Source: JBBAGC01 sp964491265 (GTDB taxonomy: Bacteria; Spirochaetota; UBA4802; UBA5550). Taken from it: 64,000 nucleotides of DNA. Shown one piece after another: positions 52,156 to 62,120 of this stretch (positions within the stretch are counted from its first letter, which is position 1; every line of letters starts with the position of its first letter). A model generated the notes under the pieces. It ran no database searches, was not told the DNA's origin, and saw nothing but the letters and a program-made list of their open reading frames with translations. The stretch lies in contig CAZBFP010000019.1 of assembly GCA_964491265.1 (NCBI GenBank), positions 3,749 to 67,748 on the forward strand, given 5' to 3'. The position numbers and the translations under genes were made by a program.

Positions 52156-54072
52156 TTATTTATCCTCATTACTCATCGCTTTTTTTATCTTCGATTCTAT
52201 TTCACTGTTCTTTTCCATTCCAATAGACTTTTCCCAGTATAAAACCGCCTTCCTTATATTACCGATTTTTTCATAGGTATCCCCTATGTGTTCAAAAACA
52301 ACAGAGTCAGGTGCGCCCGATTCATCGAGCCTTTCCTCTGCAAGGAGCAGATATTTCAAGGCTTCCTCAAATTCCCCTTTTCTGAAATATACCCAGCCCA
52401 GGGAATCGAGATATGCTCCGTTATCAGGTTCAAGATCCAATGCTGTCTTTATAAGCCTGTATGCTTCATCAATATTGATATTTCTTTCAGTATAAAGATA
52501 TCCCAGATAATTCATGGACCTGGCACTGCGGGGATTAAACTCAATCGCCTTTTCAAGAGCGGAAACAGTCTCCTTAAAGCGGTTCTGTTTTTCAAGGGCT
52601 ACGGCAAGATAAAAATAATAACCCTCCTCCCCCTCCTGCAGAGAGATCGCTTTTCTCAAACTCGCTTCACCCTTTTTGTAACTGGACTCCCATATATAAG
52701 TGAGCCCTTTAAAAAAATAAACTGAAGAATTCCCCGGTTCAATTTTAACAGCTTTATTATAATATTCATGCGCCCTGGAGAACTGATCCCTTGAGGCGTA
52801 AAGATAACCGATATGAATTAAAATGTTTATCTCACCGGTAAATTCATAATACTTTTTATAATAGCTTATTGAAAGAGAAAAATTTCTATTCTCTTCATGA
52901 GTTCTTGCAATATAGTAATAGAGATCGGGATTCTCCTCACCCTTTAATTCCAGAGAGCGGTAAAAAAGTTTTTCCGCAACATCAAACAATCCGCTTCTGA
53001 ATGAATTGGTTCCTGCTGCAATAAATGCATTATAAGCACCTTCAGCATCATCCTTTCTGGCCCTTATTCTCCCCAGAGCAATATAAGGAGAGATAAAATC
53101 ACTTTTGTGTTTTACAATCGCATTTAATATTTTTTCAGCCTTATCATCTTCACCTGTAAGTTCAGAATATAAAGCCATTGCATGGAGACCTTCAAAAGAA
53201 TTAACATCCTTTATCTTCACCAGGTATTGAAAAGCTGAAGAGCTCCCCTTGATATAATAGAGTCTCCCGAGAAGATATTCCATATTCTGATTACCCGGGG
53301 AGCGCTGGAGAAAAAGGAGCGCATGCTTTTCCGCATCATTCAGATTATAATGATTCATGGCTGAAAGAGCAATCATATATAGGGCTGTAGAATTATTTTC
53401 ATTAAGTTCAAAAGATTTTTTAAAATAAAACAGGGCTTCCTGAAAATGACTTTTTGAATGAAGAATATAACCGCAGTTATAGTATGAATTTTCCAGGTAA
53501 TAGGAAGGCATTGCTGCTGTTTCAGAAATAAAAATAACCTTCTGAAAAGCATCCAGAGACTTCTCCGCATCATTAAGATATCTGAAATAATGAACCCCCA
53601 GAAGATAAAGAGTATAGGGATCCTCAGGGTTAACCTCGTGATATTTCTCCATTATTTCCGCAGCAGCTTTATGCTCATTGCGGGACATCCTTATTCCATA
53701 AATAATATTATAGGGGGGAAAAAATTCCTTATCACTTTCGATGGCTTTCCCCGCATACTCAAGAGCGCGGTCAGACTCCCCTTTTACAAAATATGAATCA
53801 GCCAGCTGGTTAAATACTCTGGCAGAAGTATCCCCTTTTTCAACAGCTTTCAGGAAACTCTCAATTGCTTTATCAATAAGCCTGTTGCGCTCATCAACAG
53901 TAACAGCAGCACCAGCCTGACTCCTGTAAAGAAGCCCTTCACTGTAAAGAGCCCACCCTGCACCGCTGCTTCCGGAAGGATCCTCATTCTTTACTGTCTC
54001 TGCAGAAAGAGATGAGCCGGATAACCCGGACATTGTCATAACGAGTAATAGTACAATTAAAAACTTATTCAT
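52156..54072 (-). CDS. Exported TPR-repeat protein
   Basis: About 638 residues from ATG at 54072 (an ATG at 54084 is also in frame). Signal peptide ends near GSSLSAET. The body is a tandem array of roughly fifteen TPR-like units, for example ARVFNQLADSYFVKGESDRA, PYTLYLLGVHYFRYLNDAEK, DLYYYIARTHEENRNFSLSI and GAYLDSLGWVYFRKGEFEEA. Such proteins scaffold envelope complexes. It is followed directly by the lipoprotein gene. Confidence 0.88.
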   Translation of the reverse strand: MNKFLIVLLLVMTMSGLSGSSLSAETVKNEDPSGSSGAGWALYSEGLLYRSQAGAAVTVDERNRLIDKAIESFLKAVEKGDTSARVFNQLADSYFVKGESDRALEYAGKAIESDKEFFPPYNIIYGIRMSRNEHKAAAEIMEKYHEVNPEDPYTLYLLGVHYFRYLNDAEKSLDAFQKVIFISETAAMPSYYLENSYYNCGYILHSKSHFQEALFYFKKSFELNENNSTALYMIALSAMNHYNLNDAEKHALLFLQRSPGNQNMEYLLGRLYYIKGSSSAFQYLVKIKDVNSFEGLHAMALYSELTGEDDKAEKILNAIVKHKSDFISPYIALGRIRARKDDAEGAYNAFIAAGTNSFRSGLFDVAEKLFYRSLELKGEENPDLYYYIARTHEENRNFSLSISYYKKYYEFTGEINILIHIGYLYASRDQFSRAHEYYNKAVKIEPGNSSVYFFKGLTYIWESSYKKGEASLRKAISLQEGEEGYYFYLAVALEKQNRFKETVSALEKAIEFNPRSARSMNYLGYLYTERNINIDEAYRLIKTALDLEPDNGAYLDSLGWVYFRKGEFEEALKYLLLAEERLDESGAPDSVVFEHIGDTYEKIGNIRKAVLYWEKSIGMEKNSEIESKIKKAMSNEDK

Positions 54073-54158
54073 AGAGGATTCCATCCATTATTTAATAGGG
54101 GTCACAATAACCCCATGAATAAAAAAGTCAAATAGAATTGACCGCCCCGGAGACGTGC

Positions 54159-55841
54159 CTATTTTTCACCTATAATTACTTCCGCTACATTTACAGCGTG
54201 ATCCCTGATCCTTCTGTAGCAGTTAAGAATATTCATATATGTAACACTCATAAGTGGTTCAACTTTTTTTCTTTCAAGACGCTGAAGATGTATTGTCCTC
54301 AGCTCCCTGAAATGATGTGTTATAGACTTACCTTCAGCATAAATATACAAAGTATCCGGCTTCTTTTCATTAATAATTGTATCATGAATATATTTAAAAT
54401 ATTCAGTAACGTATCCATGAAGCTCCAGCAGCTCCCGCTTTTTGTTATCACTGAGCCCCAGAGAATTATCTCTAAGCTTTAACAGGAGTTTCATTATATT
54501 GGCAATATAATCACTTATAGACTCATACTCATCCGCCATCCTCAGCTGCGCCTGGGCTTCAACGACCTGTGCATGGGGGAGATCCCTGGAGATAATTTCC
54601 ACAAGAAAAGTTGTTATCTCCTTCTGCATTATATCAAGCTCCTCCTCTTTCCGGAACACAGCCTTGATACTTTTGTCATCATCAAATCCGTTCTTTATTA
54701 CATCGCTGAGATTGTGGAGCATATCAGTAACAACATTCCCCATATTTATTATCTCACGCCTGGACTGTTCAATAATTATTACAGGGGTACCAAGCATTCT
54801 TATATCAAATTTAGTAAACTTAACCTTATCCCCGTCATTATCATCAGGAACAATTTTTTCAAGGAGCATTGCTATCTGCTTAATGAAAGGGAAATGAATA
54901 AGAACATTTATAACATTAAAAATGGTGTGCCCAATTGCAATCCCCTGGATTATAAAAGGGAAAGATTCAACTCCGTCATGAATACGGACTGTGCCCGGAT
55001 CTTCACCCATAATAAGAGGTATAATCCGCATAAAAAACGGGAACAGGGGAAGAACCCATATAAGGCCCACAGCCTTTATCAGGGCATGGGCATATGCGGC
55101 TCTTCTGGCATTTGTCGATGCTCCCAGAGAGGCAAGAAGAGCTGTAATAGTAGTCCCCAGATTCATACCCATAACAAGGGCAACTGAAGTATCAAAAGTA
55201 AGAACCCCGGTTGAAGCCATACCCATTACAATCCCCACAGATGCTGATGATGACTGTACAAGGGCAGTAATAAGAGCTCCGGTCATTGCACAGGCTATAA
55301 GGCCGGTAAAATTATCGGGCTGAAATTTTACAAAAAGATTGAGAAATGCATCAATCTCCCTCAAAGGCTTAAAACCGGCCTTCATCAGTTCAAGGCCGAA
55401 AAAAATCATACCAAGTCCCATAACCATCATTGCAAAATATCTGATACCTTCATCCTTTGAAAATAGATAAAGAATCCCGAAAACCCCCACAATAGGGAGC
55501 CCATAATCACCGATATTTAATACAAGGATCCAGCCAGTTACTGTAGTTCCAATATCTGCCCCAAGAATAACCCCAATTGCCTGAATCAGAGTCATTACCC
55601 CGGAATTAACAAAGCCCACAACCATAACTGTAGTTGCAGAACTGGACTGAATAAGCGCAGTAACTGAAAAACCGACCCCCAGGGCCATGAACCTGTTATT
55701 TGTTACAGCCCCTATAAGCTTTCTCAGCCGGGTTCCGGCAACAGCCTGAATCCCTCCTGACATATAACTCATACCAAGGAGAAAAATAGCAAGCCCACCC
55801 GATACTTTAAAAAGAATACCTATTATAAGTGAATAATCCAT
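54159..55841 (-). CDS. Na/Pi-cotransporter family protein with PhoU-like C-terminus
   Basis: A protein of 560 residues. The first ~310 residues are membrane-embedded, with the internally repeated family signature QSSSATT (about residue 65) and QSSSAS (about 195), plus GANIGTT-like GADIGTTVT and GMNLGTTITA. The C-terminal ~200 residues are helical and PhoU-like (FRKEEELDIMQKEITTFLVE, AQLRMADEYESISDYIANIM). The family (NptA/YjbB) moves phosphate, often as an exporter. It lies 15 bases downstream of the RND permease gene, so co-transcribed. Confidence 0.92.
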   Translation of the reverse strand: MDYSLIIGILFKVSGGLAIFLLGMSYMSGGIQAVAGTRLRKLIGAVTNNRFMALGVGFSVTALIQSSSATTVMVVGFVNSGVMTLIQAIGVILGADIGTTVTGWILVLNIGDYGLPIVGVFGILYLFSKDEGIRYFAMMVMGLGMIFFGLELMKAGFKPLREIDAFLNLFVKFQPDNFTGLIACAMTGALITALVQSSSASVGIVMGMASTGVLTFDTSVALVMGMNLGTTITALLASLGASTNARRAAYAHALIKAVGLIWVLPLFPFFMRIIPLIMGEDPGTVRIHDGVESFPFIIQGIAIGHTIFNVINVLIHFPFIKQIAMLLEKIVPDDNDGDKVKFTKFDIRMLGTPVIIIEQSRREIINMGNVVTDMLHNLSDVIKNGFDDDKSIKAVFRKEEELDIMQKEITTFLVEIISRDLPHAQVVEAQAQLRMADEYESISDYIANIMKLLLKLRDNSLGLSDNKKRELLELHGYVTEYFKYIHDTIINEKKPDTLYIYAEGKSITHHFRELRTIHLQRLERKKVEPLMSVTYMNILNCYRRIRDHAVNVAEVIIGEK

Positions 55842-55856
55842 TTTCTGTTTACACCA

Positions 55857-58800
55857 TTATTTCTTAGTTTTCTTCTCTTTCATCTTTTTCTCTATTATTG
55901 AATCAATCCTCCTGCTTAGGGCAGGCTCAATTTTCTTATTTAAAATATCCTCCAGTTCCTCATCCAGGCAGTGATGCAGCTCATCCTTTACAGATCTTGT
56001 AAATTCAGGATCAGGTGAAATTACAGGGGGAAGAAACTCAGCGCCATCTTTTTCTCTGCCTAATGTAAACCTTCTCAAGTCGGACAATAAATTATAAACA
56101 AGGGGAGTACCAAGAAGTGTAATCATTGTACCAAAAAGGAGCCCCCATGACATTGCTACAGCCATTGGCTTAAGAAAAGGGTCAAATCCTCCCCAGCCGT
56201 AGGCTGTAGGGATAAGACCGAGGAATGTTGTAATTGTTGTTAAAAAAACCGCCCGCAGTCTTTTCCCCCCTGCATCAACTGATGCCTCCAGGGGGTTCAT
56301 CCCCTTTGTCCGGTTCTTTTTAATAAAATCAACAAAAACAATCGAGTCATTAACAACAACACCGGCGAGCCCAACAACCCCCATGAGCCCGAGAAAAGAG
56401 AAGGGGATACCATGAAAATAGAAGGTCCAGATAACACCCATCAATGTCATTGGTATAACAGTTATAATAACAAAAGGGTGAAGCAGAGAGCTGAAAAGCG
56501 CCACAAGTATAAAATAAATAACAATCACAGCAATAATAAAGGACCTGATAATGTTCTCCATAGAATCTTTGGTATCCTTAAACTCACCAAGATAATCTAT
56601 TGTAATCCCCGGATACAAACTGCTTATATCTGCAAACTTTTCACCAAGCATGAGGTTAACAGAAACAGAACTTACACCCTTTACATGTTCGTCAATATCA
56701 GCAGTTACTGTAATTGCCCGTTTCCAGTTATGCCTGTTTATAACAGAAACACCTTTACCGCTTTCAAATTCTGCAACACGGTTCAGGGGGATAAGATTCC
56801 CCATGCGGTTAGGTATTGTTATATACTTAAAACTCTCAAGGTTATTCCGCAGATGATCAGGGAACTTAACCCGTATGTCTATCTCCTCATCACTCTTGCG
56901 TATGGTTGTAGCAACAGTCCCTTCAAAATATGAACGTACAGTTGAGGCAACATCAAAAACACTTATCCCCGTAATAGCTGCAGTCTTTTCATTAACAATT
57001 ACTCTTATTTCGCTTTTACCCTCTTCAAAATCGTCCTTAACATCCTTTACCCCGGTAATTGTATTAAGGTAATCCTGGTACATGGAGGAAACCTTCTTCA
57101 AATCAACAAAATTATCACCCCTTATTATCACACTTACTGCAGTACCTACAGGGGGGCCGCCCCTTACAGTATTCATCTCAATTTTAACAAACTCCTTTTC
57201 ATACTGAGATGCCTTCTCCCTTATATCATCAACAATATCAAGGGCTAATCTCTCCCGCTTCTCTTCAGGAGTGAGGTTCACAATAATAGTACCGTAATTA
57301 GACCCTCTCTTTTCACCCGGGTCCATAGGCTGCTCCCTTATAATACCTGCCATAGATATATAATTATCCAGCTCCTCTTCAGGGAGTTCACTTACAAGCT
57401 TTTCAATAAGTGAAAGTTTAATATTCATTTTTTCAAGGCTGGTCCCGGTAGGTGCTTCAAGCTTAATTAGAAAGCGCTCGATTTTATCAGCAGGGAAAAG
57501 AACAAACTTTACATGATTATAGGCAAATAAAAGAGTACCAGCAAAAAACAGTGTAGCAACAAGGAGCGATTTATACCTGTTAACAAGAATTGTACGCAGG
57601 ATAGCGGTATACTTCTCCTTAAAAAAGGTATGAATCCCCCCCTCTTCAAGCTTTTTATGTTTTGAATTTTTATTAAGCTTTTCAATATCATTAATATGTG
57701 ATGGAAGAATAAACATGGACTCAAACCAAGACGCTGCCAGCGCAACAGAGACAACTGCCGGGAGGGTCCATATAAATTTCCCCATAATGCCGCTCATAAA
57801 CATTAACGGACTGAATGCTGCTATGGTAGTTAGAATTGTACCTGCCACAGGAAGAATAACCTCCGAAGTACCGTTTACAACAGCATCCTGCAGAGAATCC
57901 CCCTGTTCAAGATGCCTGTAAATATTTTCCGCTACAACGATTGCATCATCAACAAGCATACCCAGAACAATAATAAGACCGAACATTGACATGAGGTTAA
58001 TGGTAACACCAGCCTGAGCCATCCATATAAATGTCATACAGAATGCAATAGGAAGACCAATCGCGGTTACAGTGGCGATTCTCCAGCCCAATGTGAGGAA
58101 CAGGGAGATAAGAACCAGTGTAAAACCCACAATGCCGTTATTAATTAAAACATTCAGTCTCCTCTTAACATAATAGGAAAGATCATTTGATAGTATAAAG
58201 TCAAAACCGTCACCATACCGCTCCTGTGCATCCCCGACAATTTTTTTAACATCATCAACAATATTTATTATATCAGCTGATTCCTTTTTCAGAACAGTAA
58301 GGGTAATCGCTTTCATCCCCGAAGTTTTAATAATGATGTCATCTTCTTCAAAGGTATCCCTGACCCTGGCAACATCACCTATGGTAACAAAATTTCCCAG
58401 ATCATTGGCTTTAATAAAAACATTTTTTATATCATCTGCAGTTTCCACTTCCCCAATGGTGCGGATCATAATATCTTCTTTTTCTGTCTTTGCCACACCG
58501 CCCGGGAAGTTAAGATTTTTTCTTGAAAGAGAATTAATAATATCAGTAATAGAAACATAAAATCTCCGCAGCTTTAAAGGATCAACTTCAACAATCATCT
58601 CCCTCTCCCTGTAGCCGCTCTTATCTATCCGGGCTGCACCGGGAAGATTAAGAAGACTGTCCTCAAGCATCTTTGCCATTCTCCGGAGTTCAAGTTCATC
58701 TTTATCATTGCGGATTCCATCTTTTTTTACAATAGAAATTTCAATTACCGGGACAAGGGATGTACTCAGTTCAGTGACAACGGGATCAAGGGCATCTCCG

Positions 58801-59162
58801 GGAAGGTCCGTTACTGAATCAATCGCATCTTTTATGTCATTTATTACCTGAAATTTATTATTAATATCAGGATCAAGTTTTAAGGCGAGCACAGAACGGG
58901 CCTCATAAGACCCGGAATAGACTTCATCAACTCCTTCAACACCGCGAATTTCATTCTCCAGAGGTATACTTATATGCTTCTCCACATCCTCTGCAGTTGA
59001 CCCGGGATAGATAGTTGTAGCTATTACCCAGTCATATTCTACTTTAGGGAAAGCTTCACGATTTGCTGTAAGAATGAAGAGGATACCGGAAATAAGAAGA
59101 CCCGCTGAAATAATATTGACAATCAGAGACTTTTGTGCAAAATATTCTACAAGTTTTCTCAT
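55857..59162 (-). CDS. RND-superfamily efflux permease (AcrB/MMPL-like HAE family)
   Basis: 1101 residues from ATG at 59162 (GGGA upstream; 14 extra residues to 59204 rejected). It has the two-fold RND architecture of 12 membrane helices and two large periplasmic loops. The proton-relay Asp pair is in GMLVDDAIVVAENIYRHLEQ, and the second half has GLAGVVVNDSIVFVDFIKK. A charged C-terminal extension of about 70 residues (EELEDILNKKIEPALSRRID) ends in Lys-rich sequence and is unusual. No membrane-fusion protein or outer-membrane factor is adjacent. It is followed by the Na/Pi cotransporter gene. Confidence 0.93.
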   Translation of the reverse strand: MRKLVEYFAQKSLIVNIISAGLLISGILFILTANREAFPKVEYDWVIATTIYPGSTAEDVEKHISIPLENEIRGVEGVDEVYSGSYEARSVLALKLDPDINNKFQVINDIKDAIDSVTDLPGDALDPVVTELSTSLVPVIEISIVKKDGIRNDKDELELRRMAKMLEDSLLNLPGAARIDKSGYREREMIVEVDPLKLRRFYVSITDIINSLSRKNLNFPGGVAKTEKEDIMIRTIGEVETADDIKNVFIKANDLGNFVTIGDVARVRDTFEEDDIIIKTSGMKAITLTVLKKESADIINIVDDVKKIVGDAQERYGDGFDFILSNDLSYYVKRRLNVLINNGIVGFTLVLISLFLTLGWRIATVTAIGLPIAFCMTFIWMAQAGVTINLMSMFGLIIVLGMLVDDAIVVAENIYRHLEQGDSLQDAVVNGTSEVILPVAGTILTTIAAFSPLMFMSGIMGKFIWTLPAVVSVALAASWFESMFILPSHINDIEKLNKNSKHKKLEEGGIHTFFKEKYTAILRTILVNRYKSLLVATLFFAGTLLFAYNHVKFVLFPADKIERFLIKLEAPTGTSLEKMNIKLSLIEKLVSELPEEELDNYISMAGIIREQPMDPGEKRGSNYGTIIVNLTPEEKRERLALDIVDDIREKASQYEKEFVKIEMNTVRGGPPVGTAVSVIIRGDNFVDLKKVSSMYQDYLNTITGVKDVKDDFEEGKSEIRVIVNEKTAAITGISVFDVASTVRSYFEGTVATTIRKSDEEIDIRVKFPDHLRNNLESFKYITIPNRMGNLIPLNRVAEFESGKGVSVINRHNWKRAITVTADIDEHVKGVSSVSVNLMLGEKFADISSLYPGITIDYLGEFKDTKDSMENIIRSFIIAVIVIYFILVALFSSLLHPFVIITVIPMTLMGVIWTFYFHGIPFSFLGLMGVVGLAGVVVNDSIVFVDFIKKNRTKGMNPLEASVDAGGKRLRAVFLTTITTFLGLIPTAYGWGGFDPFLKPMAVAMSWGLLFGTMITLLGTPLVYNLLSDLRRFTLGREKDGAEFLPPVISPDPEFTRSVKDELHHCLDEELEDILNKKIEPALSRRIDSIIEKKMKEKKTKK

Positions 59163-59279
59163 AAATATTCCCGGTAATAACTGGAATGGATAAACTGGGT
59201 TCAATCAGTCTGTCAGATGAAAGAGCAGTAAAATAATTGTTCATTTTTTTCAATTAGAAAAAAATAAAAAATACCGGTA

Positions 59280-59389
59280 ATTATTCCTAAAGATACTTTT
59301 TAGTGCAATAATGCTGTTTTCAATATCCCCGCCACCTTCGGCGGCGGGGATATTAGAACATATTATTCCAGATAAAAGTTAAAGAATTA
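59280..59389. repeat. GCCGCC-hairpin repeat, inverted copy in a divergent intergenic region
   Basis: Reverse-orientation copy of the 105-110-base repeat, with a 15-bp stem and one mismatch (59322-59354) around TTC. It lies between two divergent genes, so it cannot be a terminator for either. Confidence 0.8.
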
Positions 59390-59485
59390 ACACAGTAAAA
59401 AATATTATTTCCTTGTTTTTATTTCTTAATGAAGCTAAGATATCATTTTATACATCAAACATAATCAGTAATATCCGGTAATAAG

Positions 59486-61108
59486 ATGGATGCATATACA
59501 AAGAAATTTTATAAAATCCTGGCCCTTGATGACGATCCTGTTGCCAGGGAATATATAAAAATGACCCTTGGCGATTACTATATAATCGAATATGCCCCTG
59601 ATGTAGCTTCAGCCAGAATAATTCTTGAAAATTTTCACCCCGCTATTCTTCTCCTTGATGTAAATCTCCCGGACGGCAATGGAATAGATCTCTGCAGGGA
59701 GCTTAAAAGCAGCCCGGCATATAGAGACTGTTTTTTTGTAATAATGACTGCCAAAACTGATGAGGAGACCCTTAAAGAGGCATATACAAATGGCGCTGAT
59801 GATTACTTCAGAAAGCCCTTTAACCAGTTTGAGCTGAAATCAAAAATTAAAATAATTAAGCGGATCATGGATGTAAGGGAAAACCTGAAGATGTCATACC
59901 AGGCCCAGCTTGACCACAATGTTCAACTCTACAAGCTTGGAGAATATGTTCGTAAAGCCCTTATTTCAACCGATTCAGATACAGTACTTCAGAATGCGGA
60001 AAAGCTTTCCAGCATGATTGATACTACATACATAGAGATTCTCAAGGTAAAAAAAGGTGTTCCCCTGAGCATTATTCAGAAACATATTTCCAGAAAAAAT
60101 TCTTTTGCCGCCTTTAAAGAGATACAGTCCAACAGTAATTTCGCAGCACTTTCGGAAAAGGAGATTAATTATTTTAAACTTAAAAAAGGGGTTAATGAAA
60201 TCCACATATGTCTTTTCTCCGTAAAGTTCCGCAATACCATTTACGGCTACATCCTTATAGAGCGGAGTGAAAAATTTACAACAAATGACAGAGAACTTAT
60301 CGCCCTATACATGGACTACATTAATCTTATCAACGACAGGCTCGCCATTCAAAAGGAGCTTCGCACAATAAACGACAACTTCAAAAAAGAGATAAATATA
60401 ATACGGAAACTTGAAGTATCCAATCTTCCCGATTTTAAATTAATAAAAGGATACGACACCGGTTTCTCATTTATGCCTGCTCAGGATCTGTCAGGAGATT
60501 TTTTCGACGGATTTTTTATTGATGATGAAACATACCAGATTGTTTTATGCGACGTGTCGGGCCACGGTGTCTCATCATCTTATGTGGGGAACCAGATAAG
60601 GACGCTTTTCCGTGAGAAATCAGCTCCCGGGAAGAAGCCTGCTGATATAGCTGCAGAGGTGAACAGAAGTCTTGCGGAATCATTCTCCGAGCATCACTTC
60701 TACTGTACAGCACAGATAGTTCAGATATTTCTAAACACCGATCATATTCTCTTTATCTCAGCAGGGCATCCTGAAGCATTAATCTACCGCGAATCAGAAA
60801 AAAAAATATCCTCCATCAAGGGACTGAGCCCAATGATCGGCATGTTTAAAGATGAAGTCTATAAAGATGAGATGATAACACTGGGGAAAGATGATTTTAT
60901 CTTTTTATACACAGACGGAATAATTGAAGAACAGGGAGCAGATATTAATGAAATGATGGGGACTGAAAGGCTTATCCGAAGCTTTGATGATATTGAAGGG
61001 ATGAAGTCAGATGAAATAATTCACCATACACTGGGGAAGTTTTACGAGTTTAACGGATACAAACCTCAAAAGGATGACATAACACTGATCTGTATTAAAA
61101 AACTTTAA
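59486..61108 (+). CDS. Response regulator with SpoIIE-type PP2C phosphatase output
   Basis: A protein of 540 residues. REC domain (about 10-125): acidic LALDDDP, acceptor Asp in LLLDVNLPDG, Thr in IMTAKTD and Lys in YFRKPFN. A GAF-like middle (about 150-290) is followed by a coiled segment. The PP2C/SpoIIE domain (about 320-540) has metal-binding Asp residues in AQDLSGDFFDGF, CDVSGHG, LYTDGIIEEQ and KDDITLI. It likely dephosphorylates an anti-sigma-factor antagonist in response to phosphorylation. This layout is frequent in spirochaetes. No partner kinase or antagonist is adjacent. Confidence 0.93.
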   Translation: MDAYTKKFYKILALDDDPVAREYIKMTLGDYYIIEYAPDVASARIILENFHPAILLLDVNLPDGNGIDLCRELKSSPAYRDCFFVIMTAKTDEETLKEAYTNGADDYFRKPFNQFELKSKIKIIKRIMDVRENLKMSYQAQLDHNVQLYKLGEYVRKALISTDSDTVLQNAEKLSSMIDTTYIEILKVKKGVPLSIIQKHISRKNSFAAFKEIQSNSNFAALSEKEINYFKLKKGVNEIHICLFSVKFRNTIYGYILIERSEKFTTNDRELIALYMDYINLINDRLAIQKELRTINDNFKKEINIIRKLEVSNLPDFKLIKGYDTGFSFMPAQDLSGDFFDGFFIDDETYQIVLCDVSGHGVSSSYVGNQIRTLFREKSAPGKKPADIAAEVNRSLAESFSEHHFYCTAQIVQIFLNTDHILFISAGHPEALIYRESEKKISSIKGLSPMIGMFKDEVYKDEMITLGKDDFIFLYTDGIIEEQGADINEMMGTERLIRSFDDIEGMKSDEIIHHTLGKFYEFNGYKPQKDDITLICIKKL

Positions 61109-61911
61109 ACTGCGCGCTTAAACGCAGAGAGACGGAAATCTTCAATTATTGCAGAAGCAGCATCCCTCACTTTAAATAATGCCCCGTATCCGGTGAGCCC
61201 CTTAAAGAGATCAACGATTTTTCTTTTCTTTCTCTCTTCAATAAAGAGTTTGTTGAAATTAAGAGGGAGAGCCCACTCCTCCTCACCGCTATCCACAAGC
61301 CCGTCACAGAGATCAGTTATATCGTGGAGCAGAAAAGCGCACTCCTTAAGGTAGTTATTCTGATCCCTCTCGATTTCTATTTCTTTGATACCGGCCCTGT
61401 TAAGAAGAAGAATATGATCCTCAATCCGCTTTGAGTTGCCTCCGCCGGGAGGGAGGGCAAGAAATTCTATTTTTCCCTCAATCTGCAAAAAATAGTTCCC
61501 TTTACCTGAATTAGTAATAAGGAGTCTCAATATAGGGAAAAATTCAGCAGAGAATACAACCATGGCTCCATAGAAATGAGAAATCTCGAGCCCGCAGGAG
61601 GGGTGGAAAATAACCGGGGAGTATTTTTTTATCCTGGCTGTATTCTCATCAATAATCCGGTCAACCTCCTTTGTAAAACTGTTTTCCTTCGTCTTTTTTT
61701 TACTTTCATATTTTTCTTTCAGCTTTTCGAAATTCGTTATTTCCGCAAGAATAAACCCTTCAAGATTCATCCTGTTTTTTATCGCCATTGAGAGCCTTTC
61801 ATCAAAGGCATCAAGATTGAACCAGGCTGAATTATGCTTTTCTGAATAATCCTTATACCTTTCACGAAGTTTTGCTACAAGTTTGTCAATCTCTGCTTTA
61901 TTTAAAGCCAT
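61105..61911 (-). CDS. Conserved-looking cytoplasmic protein, function unknown
   Basis: A protein of 268 residues with no signal peptide or membrane helices. N-terminal ~100 residues are coiled (KLVAKLRERYKDYSEKHNSA, EKLKEKYESKKKTKENSFTK). The middle has FHPSCGLEISHFYGAMVVFS and FLQIEGKIEFLALPPGGGNS; the end is IVDLFKGLTGYGALFKVRDA. SD AGGGAAAG precedes the ATG. Its 3' end overlaps the convergent REC-SpoIIE gene by 4 bases. I do not recognise the family. Confidence 0.72.
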   Translation of the reverse strand: MALNKAEIDKLVAKLRERYKDYSEKHNSAWFNLDAFDERLSMAIKNRMNLEGFILAEITNFEKLKEKYESKKKTKENSFTKEVDRIIDENTARIKKYSPVIFHPSCGLEISHFYGAMVVFSAEFFPILRLLITNSGKGNYFLQIEGKIEFLALPPGGGNSKRIEDHILLLNRAGIKEIEIERDQNNYLKECAFLLHDITDLCDGLVDSGEEEWALPLNFNKLFIEERKKRKIVDLFKGLTGYGALFKVRDAASAIIEDFRLSAFKRAV

Positions 61912-62120
61912 CTTTCCCTTTCACTTGAAAATTTATTCTCTTTTGAACTATACCTTTCACATGTAAGATGTCAAGAAAAAACATTTTCCTTACATCTAAA
62001 CCCCGTGTCTACCGGAAAGACTTTATCAGCTCTTTATTAAAAATAAAACTTGAAAATAAACAAAGTAACATTAAAATTGATTATAACAAGTAAATCGATA
62101 AGGGAACCTGAAAATACCTG

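Noticed and set aside
54573..56933. Plus-strand frames of 204 and 173 residues opposite the Na/Pi and RND genes
   Set aside because: Antisense shadows of clear transporters; composition is Asn/Tyr/Cys-rich and no start signals exist.
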